Assembly: GCA_028583405.1 (NCBI GenBank)
Contig: CM053246.1
Coordinates: 9,499,867-9,563,866 of the forward strand
DNA: 64,000 bases
Source of the DNA: Pogonophryne albipinna
Taxonomy: Eukaryota; Chordata; Actinopteri; Perciformes; Artedidraconidae
Reading direction: 5' to 3'
Position numbers and translations under genes: made by a program. Below are positions 23,151 to 36,438 of this stretch, one piece after another (within the stretch, counting starts at the first letter, position 1; each line of letters opens with the position of its first letter). The notes below the pieces were generated by a model that did not search any database, was not told the origin of the DNA, and was given only the letters and a program-made list of their open reading frames with translations.

Positions 23151-24132
23151 GTGAGTGTACTCAGGGACGAGGAGTCATTTAACCAGCCGCCAGCAGGAGT
23201 CAGGCTTTACTTTCTTTTATATCCATAAAGAAAAAGTAAATCTGTTTACAGTTGTTTCATATGGATGTTGAGAGGTATCCATATATCTCTTCATTTTGCT
23301 GACAAAATCTAACTTCAATATTTAAAAAAAAATCTTCCCGGGGGAGCATGTCCCCTAGACCAGTGGTTCTCAAAGTGGGGTCCGCGACCCCCCGGGGGTC
23401 CGTGGCACTCTGCCAGGGGGTCCGTGAAAAGTTTTCAGATTCATTCGATTTTTTTTTTTTTTAACATTTTTTGTTGTTGTTGTGACGCAACACTTTTGGA
23501 GAGAGAGGACGCTGGCGTTGTCTGTTCGCCGCTTCTCTGTCCGAAAATGTATCTGCCGAGTTTTGGACCGACGTTTCTACCTCAGTTTCCATACATTAAG
23601 TGGCTTGCACACGCTGTTCTAGACACTTTTGTAACACCCGATCGCAACTTTTTACGGATGCTCCGCTTCCGACCTGTCCACCCTGCTACACCTGCTAATG
23701 TTGCTCCTGCTTCAGGGCTAACGCTATCGCTAACGTTAGTGGCTCCATCTGACGAGAAGCCCGATTCTCCGTCTCATTTTCCCGTTTTAAGTCCCGATCC
23801 TGCTTCACTGTATCACCTGCTTAACTGCTGTTTGATTTTGTTCTGCCACAAAAGACACAACAACGGCCCTCTCCACCCAGCCAGTCTGACGGCGATCAGA
23901 AGCTAGCCTAGTTCTACCTGCTCAGGCTAGCCTGCTCTGGCCACCACCGGTGCTCCTCTGCGGCAAACTTCTTCAACTTCCACCATCTCTCCTCAGTGCT
24001 ATCCGTCCTTGAGTCGCTTCCTGGACAGGCTGCCTGCTGTCCTGGTTCATCTGTACTCTTAGCTGATAGCGCATTCTCCCGGCCGATCCATGACCACAGC
24101 TAACGCTGTGCTAACGTTAGCATCATACCATC

Positions 24133-25000
24133 GTGATGTTTCGTTACTCCGCCTCGCAACTTTTTAGGATCAACCACTTCACTACACCCCCTCTATGTCT
24201 GTCAGTCATTGAATACCTCGGGCTGTTACGAGTTGGCAGACCCAGGTATGTCCATAGAGGTTCCAAACGTGGGTTTGTTTACACCGGCTCAGCTGACACT
24301 ATCCCAACTGTGTGGTCCCGGCGCCCCGTCACCACCCACTTACGTCATCACAACAAACCACACGTGTGCAGTGTTAACCTGAAGCCCTTGGCCTGTGTTG
24401 ATGGCATCACTGTTTTACCAGCCATTGCAACATATAACAACTCCCACACATTCATGTTGTTAAATACCCGCTCCCTTAACAACAAAGCATCACTTATTAA
24501 TGAAATCATCATTGATAGGAAATTGGATTTTCTCTGTCTCACTGAGACATGGCAAAACCAACAGGACTTCCTCACACTCAACCTAGCCACCCCCCCCAGG
24601 TTATGCTTATCTCCAACAGCCCCGCTCCATTGGTCGTGGTGGTGGGCTGGCAGTCATCCACAGAGCAGATATCCCGGTCAAACAGCTGCTTGTGACGAAT
24701 AAAATCTCACTTGAGTGCATTGCCTTCTCAGTGGCTGCCCCCTCAAAGCAGCAGGTCGTCCTCATTTACCGCCCCCCCAAACCTTCCACCTCATTCATGT
24801 CTGAGTTGTCTGAGCTTCTCACCTCAATCTGCTCCATGTCCCCATCCACACTACTGCTAGGTGATTTTAACATCCACGTGGACTCCAGCACCTGCACCTT
24901 TGCCGCTGAGTTTCTGTCACTATTGGAGTGCTTTAACATCACGCAGCATGTCCAAGGTCCCACCCACACTAAGGGCCACACCTTGCGTGTCTTCACTTGC
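24133..25000 (+). pseudogene. L2-like LINE: N-terminal and endonuclease part, RT missing
   Basis: From about 24450 the frame reads LLNTRSLNNKASL, then DFLCLTETW (start of the apurinic-like endonuclease). A frame change at about 24590-24700 leads into QVVLIYRPPK, then LLGDFNIHVD with the catalytic Asp/Asn, then ITQHVQGPTHTKGHTL. Homology stops at about 25000, before the SDH block. GC-rich sequence from 23480 to 24130 looks like the LINE's 5' leader. Lacking the 3' half is unusual, since LINE copies are normally truncated at the 5' end, so recombination or deletion is implied. Confidence 0.75.
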
Positions 25001-25236
25001 AGAGAGAAGCAATCAGCTTCATGGACTGCCTTGCATCACTCCAATAGTGTCCAGAGCTGGCTGCCATTACAAGTAGTGGTTTGGGATTGTAGCAATGCAG
25101 TTGCAGTTGTTTTGCAATTTACTTGATATATGTTGCAATGCAGGCATGTGTTCAATTGTTTATAGCCTGCATTTATTTTGTGATTAGACTTTTATAAATC
25201 ATTTAACTAAGAGTGAAACACTTGATGTGTTATCTT

Positions 25237-25392
<156 letters not shown>

Positions 25393-26580
25393 CTGAAATG
25401 CACTTCAAATGATCACTTTTCTCTTGATTTCCCTTTGATATTTTGTTTCGGTAAAGTGTTACTTGCAGCTAATTGATTGATTGTTTTATGGGTATTCTGT
25501 GTTGAGATGGTGCAAATATTTTTAATACATATCTAATATATTTCTAATACATTTCTCTTGTGTTGTTCTTTCACATAACTAAGACTATAGAAGTGTAAAA
25601 AATAGGCTACGTCAGATTATTCCAAGGGACATACATGTCAAATCAAGTCAATTTTTATTTATATAGCCCAAAATCACAAATCAGAATGAGGGGGTCCTTG
25701 GTGTATTCTCTATCTTGTAAGGGGTCCTTGGCTGAAAAACAATTGAGAACCTCTGCCCTAGACGGTGTCAGGTCCACTCCCCATTTATAAAAATATCACT
25801 TGCACTGCACCCCCTCTAATCTCAGATGAACCCTGAGTCATTTTGTTTAAGTACAGTGAGCCTTTCTAAAATATACAGTAAAGAGACAAACCCACCAGCA
25901 TTATAGGATGACTTTGAGCCAAATACTTGTTTTTGGGCTGTATAAATAAATTGACTTGAAACAGTTGCTGATTTAGAGTACCTACTGGCACCTTTTTTAT
26001 TCCAATTCAAGCACTGTGTGAGACTAACATTAAACAAGCAGTCTGCTTGTCATACATTGCTGACGATACATTTTAAGAGGCAATTTGTTGAGTCACTGCC
26101 GCTAAATGCCGGTAGCATCAAGCTAGCAAATCCTGCATTAGCCTCACATCAACAGGTGTAGACAGAACATCCAATTATCCTGAGCGAGTTTACTGAATAA
26201 ACTAACTCACATCTCCTGTCTTTTGTTTCACCCAACTCATTAGACTATTCTTATGTTGGCGTTTCATTGTTGTTTTCTGTCAAATTCAATACTGTAGTTC
26301 AAGACCGCGGTACCTGCTCACCATCTGTGAGCTATTTTTAGAATGTGCACACTACGTTCGTTGTCCCGTTCGCGCGCGTCCACCTGGGCAGGCTGTGTGT
26401 GTCCTTCTCCCGTGACGATAACGGCTTGAGGTTAAAAAATAATAGTAAACGATTTTGAAACTGGGGGGGGGGGGACACACACACACAAACGGGCAGACAG
26501 CAGAGCTCGGGGCAATAATGCAGATTTGTTTGACTTTTTTACACTTTGTTGATCTCCTCCTTTCCTCCTCTCTTGTCTCT

Positions 26581-26741
<161 letters not shown>

Positions 26742-26988
26742 AAACAGAGCGGAGGGAGAATGTGAATACGCAAAGCAGTGGACACTGAAACATGCACATA
26801 CATTGGATAAATAACATAGACGTTTAGTTTATTTAATAAAAGAGCACATGATCAATGTGAAAAGTGACCGTAGATAGATTACTTCAGTTGCAATTTGGGG
26901 CTATATTTTTTTAAATAAAAAAAACACCTTGAATTTCAGGCGGGGCGCGGGGCTCTGTTGGCAGGGCGCAGTGGTAGGGGAAACACTG

Positions 26989-27435
26989 ATATATTTTTTG
27001 CATAATCTGCTATTTACAGGTTATTTTCTTTAGATGTCCACCTTGTAAAACTATTTAAATATTTGGAGGATATATTTAAAAAAAATATATATATGTGTTG
27101 AAAATAGATCAATCCCAATTTGCCTTTCTTGGCCATGCTCTATTTTTTGGGTGCCCACAACTTGGTTCGGGCCCTTTATTATGGAGCCATAAGAGGTAAG
27201 ATTTGAATAGTTACTTCGTGAATTGGCTACCACTTGGAATGTCCGTCCTGTACTTATATCAAATATTGGGGGGTGCAATGCATTTCTGACACTTTTGAAT
27301 TGTCGTTCACATGGAGGTTTATAGACAAAGTTTGTAGAAGATACAAAATCATTAAATCCCCATCTTGCAACATATTGTTCAATTACGTTTTGACGTTCTC
27401 ATCCTGTTCTCAAAGGTTTGATTGGTATTCAAGAT
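26989..27435. other. Nothing recognised
   Basis: AT-rich DNA without identifiable features before the candidate LTR. Confidence 0.4.
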
Positions 27436-27827
27436 TGTCACGATTCTCATGTTATGTCACGTTTGTGGTTTTGTATGTTTGGGTGTTTGCCGTTATGTTT
27501 TCCTTCTGGGTTATTGTCTGGTCCTTTTCCCTGTGTTTTTCCTCCCGTCGTTAGTTCCCTGGTGTGTCTAAGTGTCTGATTGTGTTCACCTGTTGTCCTT
27601 GTGTTTCTCCTCCCCTGCCCAGCTGTTTCTCGTCCCGTGATTACCCCGCCCTGTATTTAGTCTTGTCTCTTCCTGTGTTCAGTGTTGGTGCTTCTTTTGT
27701 TTGTGACCGAGTTCACCGTGGAGTGTTTTGTTTGTCCATGTGATATATTAGATAAGAGCCCTTGAAATAAAGGTATTATCAGTGTTATCTGCGTTTGGGT
27801 CCTACCTGCTTCATTCCTCGTATCACA
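27436..27827 (+). mobile_element. Candidate solo LTR (Gypsy-type size), 392 bp
   Basis: Begins TGTCACGA and ends TCGTATCACA, so it has the TG...CA boundaries and short inverted ends. AGAT flanks both sides (27432-27435 and 27828-27831), as a 4-bp LTR duplication. A polyadenylation signal AATAAA sits at about 27766. No internal retroviral-type genes accompany it. Superfamily is not determinable from the LTR alone. Confidence 0.55.
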
Positions 27828-27884
27828 AGATAAGATACAATGCTGCTTTTCTCTGACATTGCGAAGCATTTTCTAGCTGTGCTT

Positions 27885-28095
27885 TGAACACATGAGCAGA
27901 ACCTCAAGATCTGCCCTAAACGCAGACTTAAACATCCCACTGAGGCGCACTGCCTTTGCAAAATCCACTTCTTTCATTTATTGCCATTCCATAGCATTGG
28001 AATATGCTTCCAGCTGAGGTTAAAACATACTCAGACTTTCACTCTTTTTCCCATGGTGCATAAAAGTGACATTGAGAAATCATTCTAGCCAACAT
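27885..28095 (+). pseudogene. LINE ORF2 C-terminal scrap
   Basis: Translated pieces such as LNIPLRRTAF and, after a frame change, HWNMLPAEVKTYSDFHSF match the style of the C-terminal region of L2/CR1 LINE proteins (a tryptophan-asparagine-xx-proline block). Heavily decayed; no tail or target duplication seen. Confidence 0.5.
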
Positions 28096-29156
28096 TGTTA
28101 TGTGTTCACCTGCCCCCGGGACTGCAGATGAAAATTAGCTATTAGCTCAAATATGGCGTTTTCTTATTGAGATGAATGTATTGTATGCATGGTCCTTGTT
28201 CTGTTACAGCTAAGTTTACTCTTGTTTGCATTTTCTGGGCTATTCTTTGTGTGCCTATTGTGCCTAGTCGTGGTCCCTTTAAGAATCAGGATGACATCAT
28301 CAGATGGGTGTGTCAGGTGATCATTAGAGAGGAAATAGGCAAAGCATGGCTCTGTGAGCAATGTGTTATTGTTTGTAAGAAATCCAGCTACATCTGCATA
28401 CATCTTAATGCCTTTGATCGCATCGTATGTAAGTATTGTTTATGTTTATGTTATTAACAATTACAGATGATTATTTTTCGAAAATATTGAATTCTGTGGT
28501 GTTTAATGCTGGAGATCTTCCGAGTTGTTCAATATTGTACAAGGTTAATGCAAGGAGTGTTAAATGAATAAATGTACAAATGGTTGATTATATGTTTAAA
28601 ATATGATGCCATTTATAACTGTTTGAGTTCTAGAATTACAATAAATACATTAAAAAGCTTACAGTAAATATAACAAGGCAATTCAATTCATGTTAAAGCT
28701 GTGTTGATTTATATACATTGTGCATATTTGTGTATGTAGAAATGATCATAGAATTGATTTTATTTTGTCTTGTTTATTTTTAGTTTCACACCATCCTTAT
28801 ATCATTAAACCTGTGTGCAAAGGATTCACGTCTTCAGAGTCTTGGTGTACGGAGGGAGTTTATCTGGCTGTTAAGCTATACACTACATATACCGGGGACA
28901 GCACAGTCCTTGTTCAATAATGACATAGCTTTTTCTGAAGTGGTTGTTATATTTTAATTTGCTCTGCATCTACATTAAACTGAGATACTCCATTGGATTT
29001 TTATATATTTACATGATTGCTCGTAATAGTAGTTATACAAACCCTTTTGGGCTTCTTTCTCTGTATGAGTATCCATGTGCCATGTGCTATGTTCTCTGGA
29101 AGGTAAGTTAAGGTAGGTTAGGGTTAGACCAAGGCTGACTTAGTTTTGTATGCCTG
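28096..29156. other. Nothing recognised
   Basis: No exon or transposon signature was identified. Confidence 0.4.
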
Positions 29157-29163
29157 ACATTTT

Positions 29164-31129
29164 CAATCAATCAATCAATGTTTATTTATATAGCCCAATA
29201 TCACAAATGTTACATTTGTCTCAGTGGACTTCACAGTTTGTGCAGAATATCAGTATGACAATACGACACCCTCTGTCCTTAGACCCTCACATCGTACAAG
29301 GAAAAACTTCCGGAGAAAACCCACAGTTTAAAGTGAAAAATGGGAGAAACCTCAGGGAGAGCAACAGAGGAGGGATCCCTCTCCCAGGACGGACAGACGT
29401 GCAATAGATGCCGTGTGTAAATTGAAAAGATAATACATTTGCAACATAGGTAGTCCAAATGTTTGGAAATGCATGTGTGTATAATAGGAAGATGAATCCA
29501 TGAGGATATACATCCAGGACTTATGACCCAGGACCACAGCCACGACTCAAGACCCAGGGCTCGCGATCCATGACACAGGACCGCAGGATCATCCATGATC
29601 CCGGCGTATATAGACACCAAAAAGAAAGAAATTTGGGGAAGCTGGGTTAATCGGAACATGAGTACACAGGTATAGACAGAGAGAAGGAAGAAGTAAGATG
29701 TCCCCCGACAAACTAAGCCTATATCAAAACTAGGGGCTGAATCTAATCAGCCCTAACTATAAGCTTTATCAAAAAGGAAGGTCTTAAGCACACTCTTAAA
29801 AACGGATAGGGTGTCTGCCGCCCGAACACAAACTGGAAGCTGATTCCACAAATGTGGAGCTTGATAAGAAAAGGCTCTGGCTCCCATTGTACTTTTAGAG
29901 ACTCTAGGAACAACCAACAAGCCTGCATTCTTGGAACGCAATGCCCTAGTAGGACAGTTGGGTATAATGAGTTCTTTAAGGTAAGATGGCGCCTGCCCAT
30001 TAAGGGCTTTGTAGGCGAGAAGAAGAATTTTAAATTATATCCTGTGTTCTTTAGGGAGCCAGTGTAAGGCAGACAGAACAGGAGTAATGTGGTCCCTTTT
30101 CCTAACTCTGGTTAGTACATGAGCTGCAGCATTTTGAATCAGCTGAAGCGACTTAACTGACTTCTTGGTACACCTTGATAATAAGGAGTTACAATAATCC
30201 AGCCTTGAAGTAAAAAATGCATGGACTAGTTTCTCTGCATCGTTTTGAGGCAAGATATGCCTGATTTTGCAATGTTACGTAGTAAGTAGGCGGTCCTTGA
30301 AATTGATTTTATGTGGGCGTTAAAGGATAAATCCTGATCAAATATAACACCAAGATTCCTTACAGTCTCACTGGAGGCCAAATTAATGCCATCCATAGTT
30401 AGTATATCTTTAGATAATTTGTTTCGTAGATTCTTCGGGCCAAGTACAATAACTTCAGTTTTGGCCGTGTTTAACATCAAAAAATTTAAGGTCATCCACG
30501 TTTTTAAGTCCTTGAGGCAGTCTTGAATTTTATTTAGATGATTAATTTCATCAGGCTTGATTGATAAATATAGTTGAGTATCATCCGCATAACAACGAAA
30601 GTTTACAGAATGATTCCTTATAATATTGCCTAACGGAAGCATATATAATCTGAACAAAATAGGTCCGAGCACTGAGCCCTGTGGCACTCCATGGCTAACT
30701 TTGGTTTGCGTGGAAGATTCATCATTGACACGTACAAACTGAGAGCGTTCAGATAGATAGGACCTAAACCAGCCTAAAGCAGTTCCCTTTATGCCAACTA
30801 AGTGCTCTAGTATTTGCAATAGGATATCATGATCGATAGTATCAAATGCAGCACTGAGATCGAGCAAAACAAGAATAGAGACAAGTCCCTTGTCAGAGGT
30901 TATTAGAATGTCATTTGTGACTTTAACCAGAGCTGTCTCTGTGCGAGGATGTGGTCTAAAGCCAGACTGAAAATCTTCAAATAAATCATTGTTTTTTAAG
31001 TAATCACACAGCTGTTTTGCGACTGCTTTCTCAAGAATCTTTGAGAGGAACGGAAGATTAGAAATAGGTCTATAGTTGGCTAAAACCTCTGGATCGAGGT
31101 TGTGCTTTTTAAGAAAAGGTTTTATATAT
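29164..31129 (-). mobile_element. Second L2-like LINE type, 5'-truncated, (CAAT)n tail
   Basis: On the minus strand the 3' end reads TTTATATAGCC...AAATAAACATTGATTGATTG. ACATTTT flanks both ends (29157-29163 and 31130-31136), a plausible target duplication. The 3' UTR (29165-29740) is clearly the same family as 41522-41836. Confidence 0.88.
29755..31120 (-). pseudogene. L2-like LINE reverse transcriptase, frameshifted
   Basis: Reverse transcriptase read on the minus strand. In order: MLDLSAAFDTIDHD (first catalytic Asp) at about 30830-30867, GVPQGSVLGP, CYADDTQLYL with the catalytic Asp pair, LNTAKTEVIVLGP, LGVIFDQDLSFNAHI, then after a frame change at about 30240 LVHAFFTSRLDYCNSLL and ITPVLSALHWLP, and after a second change at about 30035 the C-terminus. 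Upstream of 30867 the RT N-terminal part continues to 31120 in other frames. Compared with the LINE at 12 kb it is a distinct lineage (different tail and sequence). Multiple frame breaks make it inactive. Confidence 0.88.
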
Positions 31130-31136
31130 ACATTTT

Positions 31137-32034
31137 GTGGTCAGCAGGTAGCATACAGTGGGCTGAGCAGTCTGGTACTGGAGACAAAACTGATGAGAGC
31201 AGTGAGACTGAACCCAGAAGTTAGCCTCCTGCAGCTTAGAGTAGATGGTTTGAAAACTTAAACACAGTTGACGGCTGAATCTTTTCTTTCCTTGTTACCT
31301 TCCATAGAGATTCACATTTTCTTGAAACAACAGGAGACTGTATACCCTACCTACATTCCTCTGGTCTACCAATGTTGCTATACTGCTATACTTTTGCTAC
31401 TCAATTGGACAACTGAGTGTTGAGAAAATATGTTCTCTGGCACAGGATTGCGGTTTGCTTTTGGCCCAAAGGCAGCAGACATCTTATTGTTACAACAGCA
31501 GTCTAGCCGCCAGCTGAACCCCAGTTCATATCGGCTCACAGCTTCTTTTATTCCCCCTGTTCCAAAACTGTGAGTGGACTCCATCCCTGCTGCGATCACT
31601 GTGTTCAGACGGGGAGAAAAATCAAATATGTCTTTGTCCTCATTGCTGTGGGTTGGTGTGGACCCAGCATAGTATTATGAATTCTGATGTCGGGAAAATG
31701 ATAAATAATCACTTAAGTTGTAAAGCTTCTTTAGTATGTCCGTATGCTGTATCAGCTCTTTAGTATTTAGCTCACTATAACTAAAGAAAATGTTGCTTAT
31801 TTCATAAGAAGATAAGCTCATTTGTCAAATACATTCTCAATACATTTAAGTGTTTTTCTTACGATAATTAATGCATAAAACATTGGCTATTATGCAACAT
31901 GATAAGTATTGCTGTGACTGGAAAGTGGGGTACAATCCAAGTATGTCTGAAGGCAAAAGTGTCCATATAGTGTTGCAGGGATGATATAATTATGAGGGTC
32001 AACCTAGCAGTTAGCATCCCTCATAGTTCTCTCA
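31137..32034. other. Nothing recognised
   Basis: No identifiable feature. Confidence 0.4.
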
Positions 32035-32300
32035 ACAAAAGCCAATGCGATTTTTCCAGAAAATAAGCTCTTATCTTAAGCTAACACATTTTTATGATAC
32101 CAAAACATTGTGTTCAGCAATATAATCTTCACAAATAAACCCCTTTTAATGACTCTAGCCCGCAGTTGCATTACTTTAACATCAATACCACTAGATGAGT
32201 GTTGCCGTGTTTAGTGTCATGACCTTTAATATATAAAAGAACCTTTGTCGTCCCATTAAACCACTTGTTAGCCACCGCCTTTTATAAGACACGTAGAGGC
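32035..32300 (+). repeat. Dispersed family X, copy 2
   Basis: Contains GCGATTTTTCCAGAAAATAA, TTTTTATGATACC and TTCAGCAATATAATCTTCAC in the family order. The downstream part ending AGCCACCGCC also matches the 60-kb copy. Confidence 0.6.
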
Positions 32301-33400
32301 TTCATAATATATAAGTGGGCAATTCCCTGATGTATTTTTGTAGAGGAGCAGAAACTGTTTAGCCTGTCTTATCCAAATATCTTTTTTCAGGCATCTAATC
32401 AAAAACACATTCAAAAAACCATTGACTTGAAACAAGTAAAGTGGAGGGGACTGGTTTCAGATTGAAAACAAAACGGCAAATAATGCAAGAACTGTTCTCT
32501 GAATGTGTGTGTAGAGTTATTTGCCATTGTTTAACTGCAAATTGTGTATGAAAATGTTTGGTTCCCAAATCTGGCACTACAATTCTAGGCATGAACCCTA
32601 CTCCGAAATGTTTTCCCTGCTCTTTAAGGGCCTGTTGCCTATTGATGGTTAATTATTAACTAGAAAATGTGGTGTCCTCCAATATCTTAACACTAGACTC
32701 CATCTCCACCGTTAACTGATTGAAAGTGCTTGATAATGATTGTCTTTAACACAATTAGTCACACTTGCATTTTCCACTGCCTCTGCTTTTGCTTCTGATG
32801 AGTACTGGTTGTGTCAGGTAAAATGTGTTCGATTGACAGCTGTTGAAAGGGTCTATGGTATAATTACACCAAGTGCCTATTTTGCCTACTGTGTAGACAT
32901 TGTGAAAGCTTCACATACTGTAGACTGCCACATCTGTAATCCTGTAACCATTTGCATAGCATGTTGGCAGCTTAGATTGGCACACCACATGGATTTCCAT
33001 CATATTTAATGCAGACATTTTTGCCCACTACATGATGAATAAATACCTTTGATAATCCATTATGTTTGCATCTAGTACCATTATCAAGTCAACATTTGTA
33101 TTTTTGTAATATTTTGGTTTATAGCTAACCTCCCATTGACCTCAGCTGTAAATGTTTGGCCAAATATCAGATATTAGCATGCTAATTGGCTAAATGAAGA
33201 TGTTAGCATTGGGTCTGTTCAAAAAAGTAAATGATGAGGTAAAATTAGGGTTGGTAAATAATGTAGATATTGTGCCTAGATGTTTAGGTTTATGAAACAT
33301 GAGCTTTTAGACTTACTCAACTGCCCCAAAATGCATTGCTTCTTTTCAGACTGTCCAGAAAACCCCAAAAGACAACGTTTACCCAGGAGACTTCTGTCCA
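32301..33400. other. Nothing recognised
   Basis: No exon, transposon or strong structural signal was seen. Confidence 0.4.
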
Positions 33401-34716
33401 GGGGCCTCATTTATAAAGGGATATACGCTCAAAAAATGGCGTACGCCAGTTTCTACGCAATGTTTGCGATTTATAAAATACTAACTTGACGGGAAAATGT
33501 GTGGTCCTCCATGCAAACTCTAACCCATGCGCACGCACTAAGCACAAAAACGGGAGAGACGAGAAACTGCGACACCGTTGGCAGAAGGAAGAATGGAGAG
33601 AAATATGTGGAAATAATACCATAAACAAAATGTTACCTCTCATTTATCATATATGAAGAATTCATTTTCAAACATTGATTAAAGCCAATCTTAAAATGAT
33701 TAAACAAACGCCTGTTTGAGACTCCTCAGTGCACACAAAAACATAACTTGGAGAATTAAATAAATACGGATATGTTATTTAAAACCACCTCGAATATGTT
33801 GTGTTAATGTTATGAAATGTTTTCTCTTAAATGATGCGGTAAGCAGGAGGACAGAATTACGTCTAAACTGACGCCGTTTTGCATTCTATAGGTTGTAGAT
33901 ACGAGCATGGTTTTATATACTATCACGTTTAATCGTGTTTTATGCCGTTTGCCAAGACTTTATAAGTCTCTCGTAAAACACAGGAGGTATGGAAACTAAG
34001 AACACCAGATGTGGTAAATTCTACAGCTAATATAACACAACACATTAGTTTTATTTCCTTTAACTGTTGGATTATGGATATATAGTTGCTGATCGAAAGC
34101 TGGAACACAAACCACCAAATACAAACAAATAATTCAGATCCAGTCGTCATGACTCCACTCCGGAGGGATTCCCCGATCATTTCTTACAGTTTCTCATCAA
34201 GGGGGTGTCTCCTGTCCCCGGTACAAACACACTGCCTGAAAGGCTATGTGTATTTTTTTTGTCATTCACCTTTTTCGGACCACTTATTTACTTATTTTGG
34301 TGACGATCCGACCTCCATGCTGCTACTCTGGTTCAAACTGCATCCACCAAACAATATGATTTATCTCCACCTCCCCAAAATAACCAAAATCTGACACGGT
34401 GTGAGATGTCTTTTTTAGCTGTTCTGTCGTCATTTCCTACGATCTTATTCAAGCAGTCAGTCAAAATGAATGAATGAATGGGCGTTTCTTTTACTATTTA
34501 TAGCCAAATATGGGCGTTACGTGAAGCCCGCAAAAGCTGCACCGCATTTCGAGTCGATTGTGATTTATAAAGGTAAACCGGCGTAGGAAGTGCCGTACGC
34601 ACTTTCCTCGCCGGTACGCAATGTTTTGTAAAATTTCTGTACCTATTTTTTTGATTTCTACTATGTAAGCAACCTTCCCACGTGAATCCTATGCACGGCG
34701 TTATAAATGAGGCCCC
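33401..34716. mobile_element. 1.3-kb MITE, TIR GGGGCCTCATTTATAA
   Basis: The 16-bp left end is exactly inverted at the right (TTATAAATGAGGCCCC). Inside each end are GCGTACGCCA/GCCGGTACGCA-type motifs. No transposase frame is present. The target duplication is not clear, so the superfamily is left open (Harbinger-like suspected). Confidence 0.82.
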
Positions 34717-35272
34717 AGGTATTTTGGGAAAGCAGAATTACTTTTTGTCACATAACTCAAGTAACACCATTTCAGTAGTTACTTTAAACCGAACATTGAT
34801 GTATTTTTAACCTAACTTTACCACTTCTCTTTGTTCTAAGCCTAACCAAGTTGTTTCCTGTGAAGATGGAAATATAATATATAAATGGCTGTATGCATAC
34901 ATTTGAAACATTTTACTGGTCATCTGTAGGGTAACACAAAATGTGTGTATAAGTTTTTGTAAGATATCATACAGTATTTCCTATACATCTGTTGCATAAT
35001 AATCTGTTGAGTATTTGGTTTGGAATGCAATTTTGAACCCACTCATGGTACACAAACCACCCATTAAACGTGATTGTCATTGTGAGCATGTTAGACTGCT
35101 GACTGTCATAGTGACAACAATGTCCTGATTCAAGAACAAACATCTCGGCCCTCTTGCATTTCCCTTTAGCCCTGCCTCCAATACTCTGCGTCACAGTGGT
35201 TCTCGGCTCAAATGAATGGAGAGGGAATTTAACTAGATTTGGCTTTTAGCGCATTTTACAACTTTTAAGACC
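34717..35272. other. Nothing recognised
   Basis: No feature identified before the TTAA of the Kolobok-like element. Confidence 0.4.
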
Positions 35273-35497
35273 TTAAAGGGAAATGGAAACACTTTTCAAA
35301 CTGCTTTCCATGCGACAATATTCCCATTAGGAAATGTATTTATCTAGTCTATTTCCAATGTAAACGATCGAGATACGCACATTTATTTTTTGAAATACGT
35401 GCCTAATGACCATGGGCGCTTCCATAGCTCCGGGACTTTCCCAGTGACGTCACTGTGTGGGTACGGCTTCCTGGGTCAAAGCTCAATAACAAACAAC

Positions 35498-35980
35498 ATG
35501 GCGTGCAATGCACCAGTAGTTTACAACAAAAGAAAACGGTCGTCGTCAGGAGCGTATTGTATTGCCCCAGGCTGCACAAATGGATTTTATACGAAGAAGG
35601 AAGAAGTACATTTCCATAGGCTGCCACTAAAGGATGAGAAGCTGCTCAAAGCATGGGTTATTTCCATGAAACGGTCCGATCCGCCGCTGAATCAGTACGC
35701 ACGTGTGTGCAGCGAACACTTTAAAAATGACGATTATGTCCACAAAATGAGGTTTGATGAGTCTGGATGCCTGGTTCAATACAAAACATCGGATTTGAAG
35801 CCAGGATCTGTTCCCACAATATTCGATTTCTCAACGTATGCAGTCGGGAACACCGACCGTCCCAGCACGTCGGCCGCGCAAGACAATGACAGTGTCAACA
35901 AACGTGAAGTTCGAGCCACCAAACGAGTTGCTTCAGCTGCCGAGAGAGAGGTAAATATTGCAGCACTACCAGATTACTAG
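35498..35980 (+). pseudogene. THAP-domain protein of the Kolobok-like element (first exon?)
   Basis: The upstream-open frame starts at 35390, but the ATG at 35498 (MACNAPVVYN) places the finger at the N-terminus, as is usual. C21, C26, C71 and H74 form the C-x4-C-x44-C-x2-H zinc site of THAP; HFHRLP, the invariant W53 and the closing VPTIF box are all present. THAP domains bind transposon ends or promoters. The finger looks intact. AGAGAG|GTAAAT at about 35950 is a good splice donor, so the last ten residues may be intronic. No catalytic domain follows: an L2-type scrap and the 3' terminus come next, so the transposase body is deleted. Confidence 0.75.
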
Positions 35981-36249
35981 CTCACACATGTATTTACTGA
36001 CACAGTGTGACGTTATTAATTAACGCAATCGCGTCCAAACTAAATGGTAGCTATTATTATGACGTACAATGGAGAATTGGGGGTGTTCTCTAGCTCAACT
36101 AATTAAACTGGCATACACACGCTCATCTGTCGAAAACAGCCCTAAAAAGGCTAGTATTGCTGGACTAGGTGTTCAATGGATGGTATTGCCAAGATGTATG
36201 AGGTGTTGGAAAATAATACAAAATATATGTCAACTGACCACTGGTACAT

Positions 36250-36438
36250 GTGGATAAAACCAAGGTAATGCTCTTTTCAAAAGCAAAAAAGACACCAGAG
36301 CCTGTTTTAGACATTGTAACTACGCAAGGAACAAAACTTGAAGTTGTTGCCTGTTATAAATACCTAGGTATCTGGCTTGATGATTGTCTCTCTTTTAAAC
36401 TTCATGTCAATAACCTGCTTAAACAACCCGACGAATAG
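36250..36438 (+). pseudogene. LINE reverse transcriptase scrap inside Kolobok-like element
   Basis: The frame reads DKTKVMLFSKAKK, then VACYKYLGIWLDDCLSFKLH. These are the post-catalytic RT blocks (KTKVM...YLG...LSF) of L2/CR1-type LINEs. The catalytic YADD block is absent on the left and no tail follows on the right. Confidence 0.7.
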
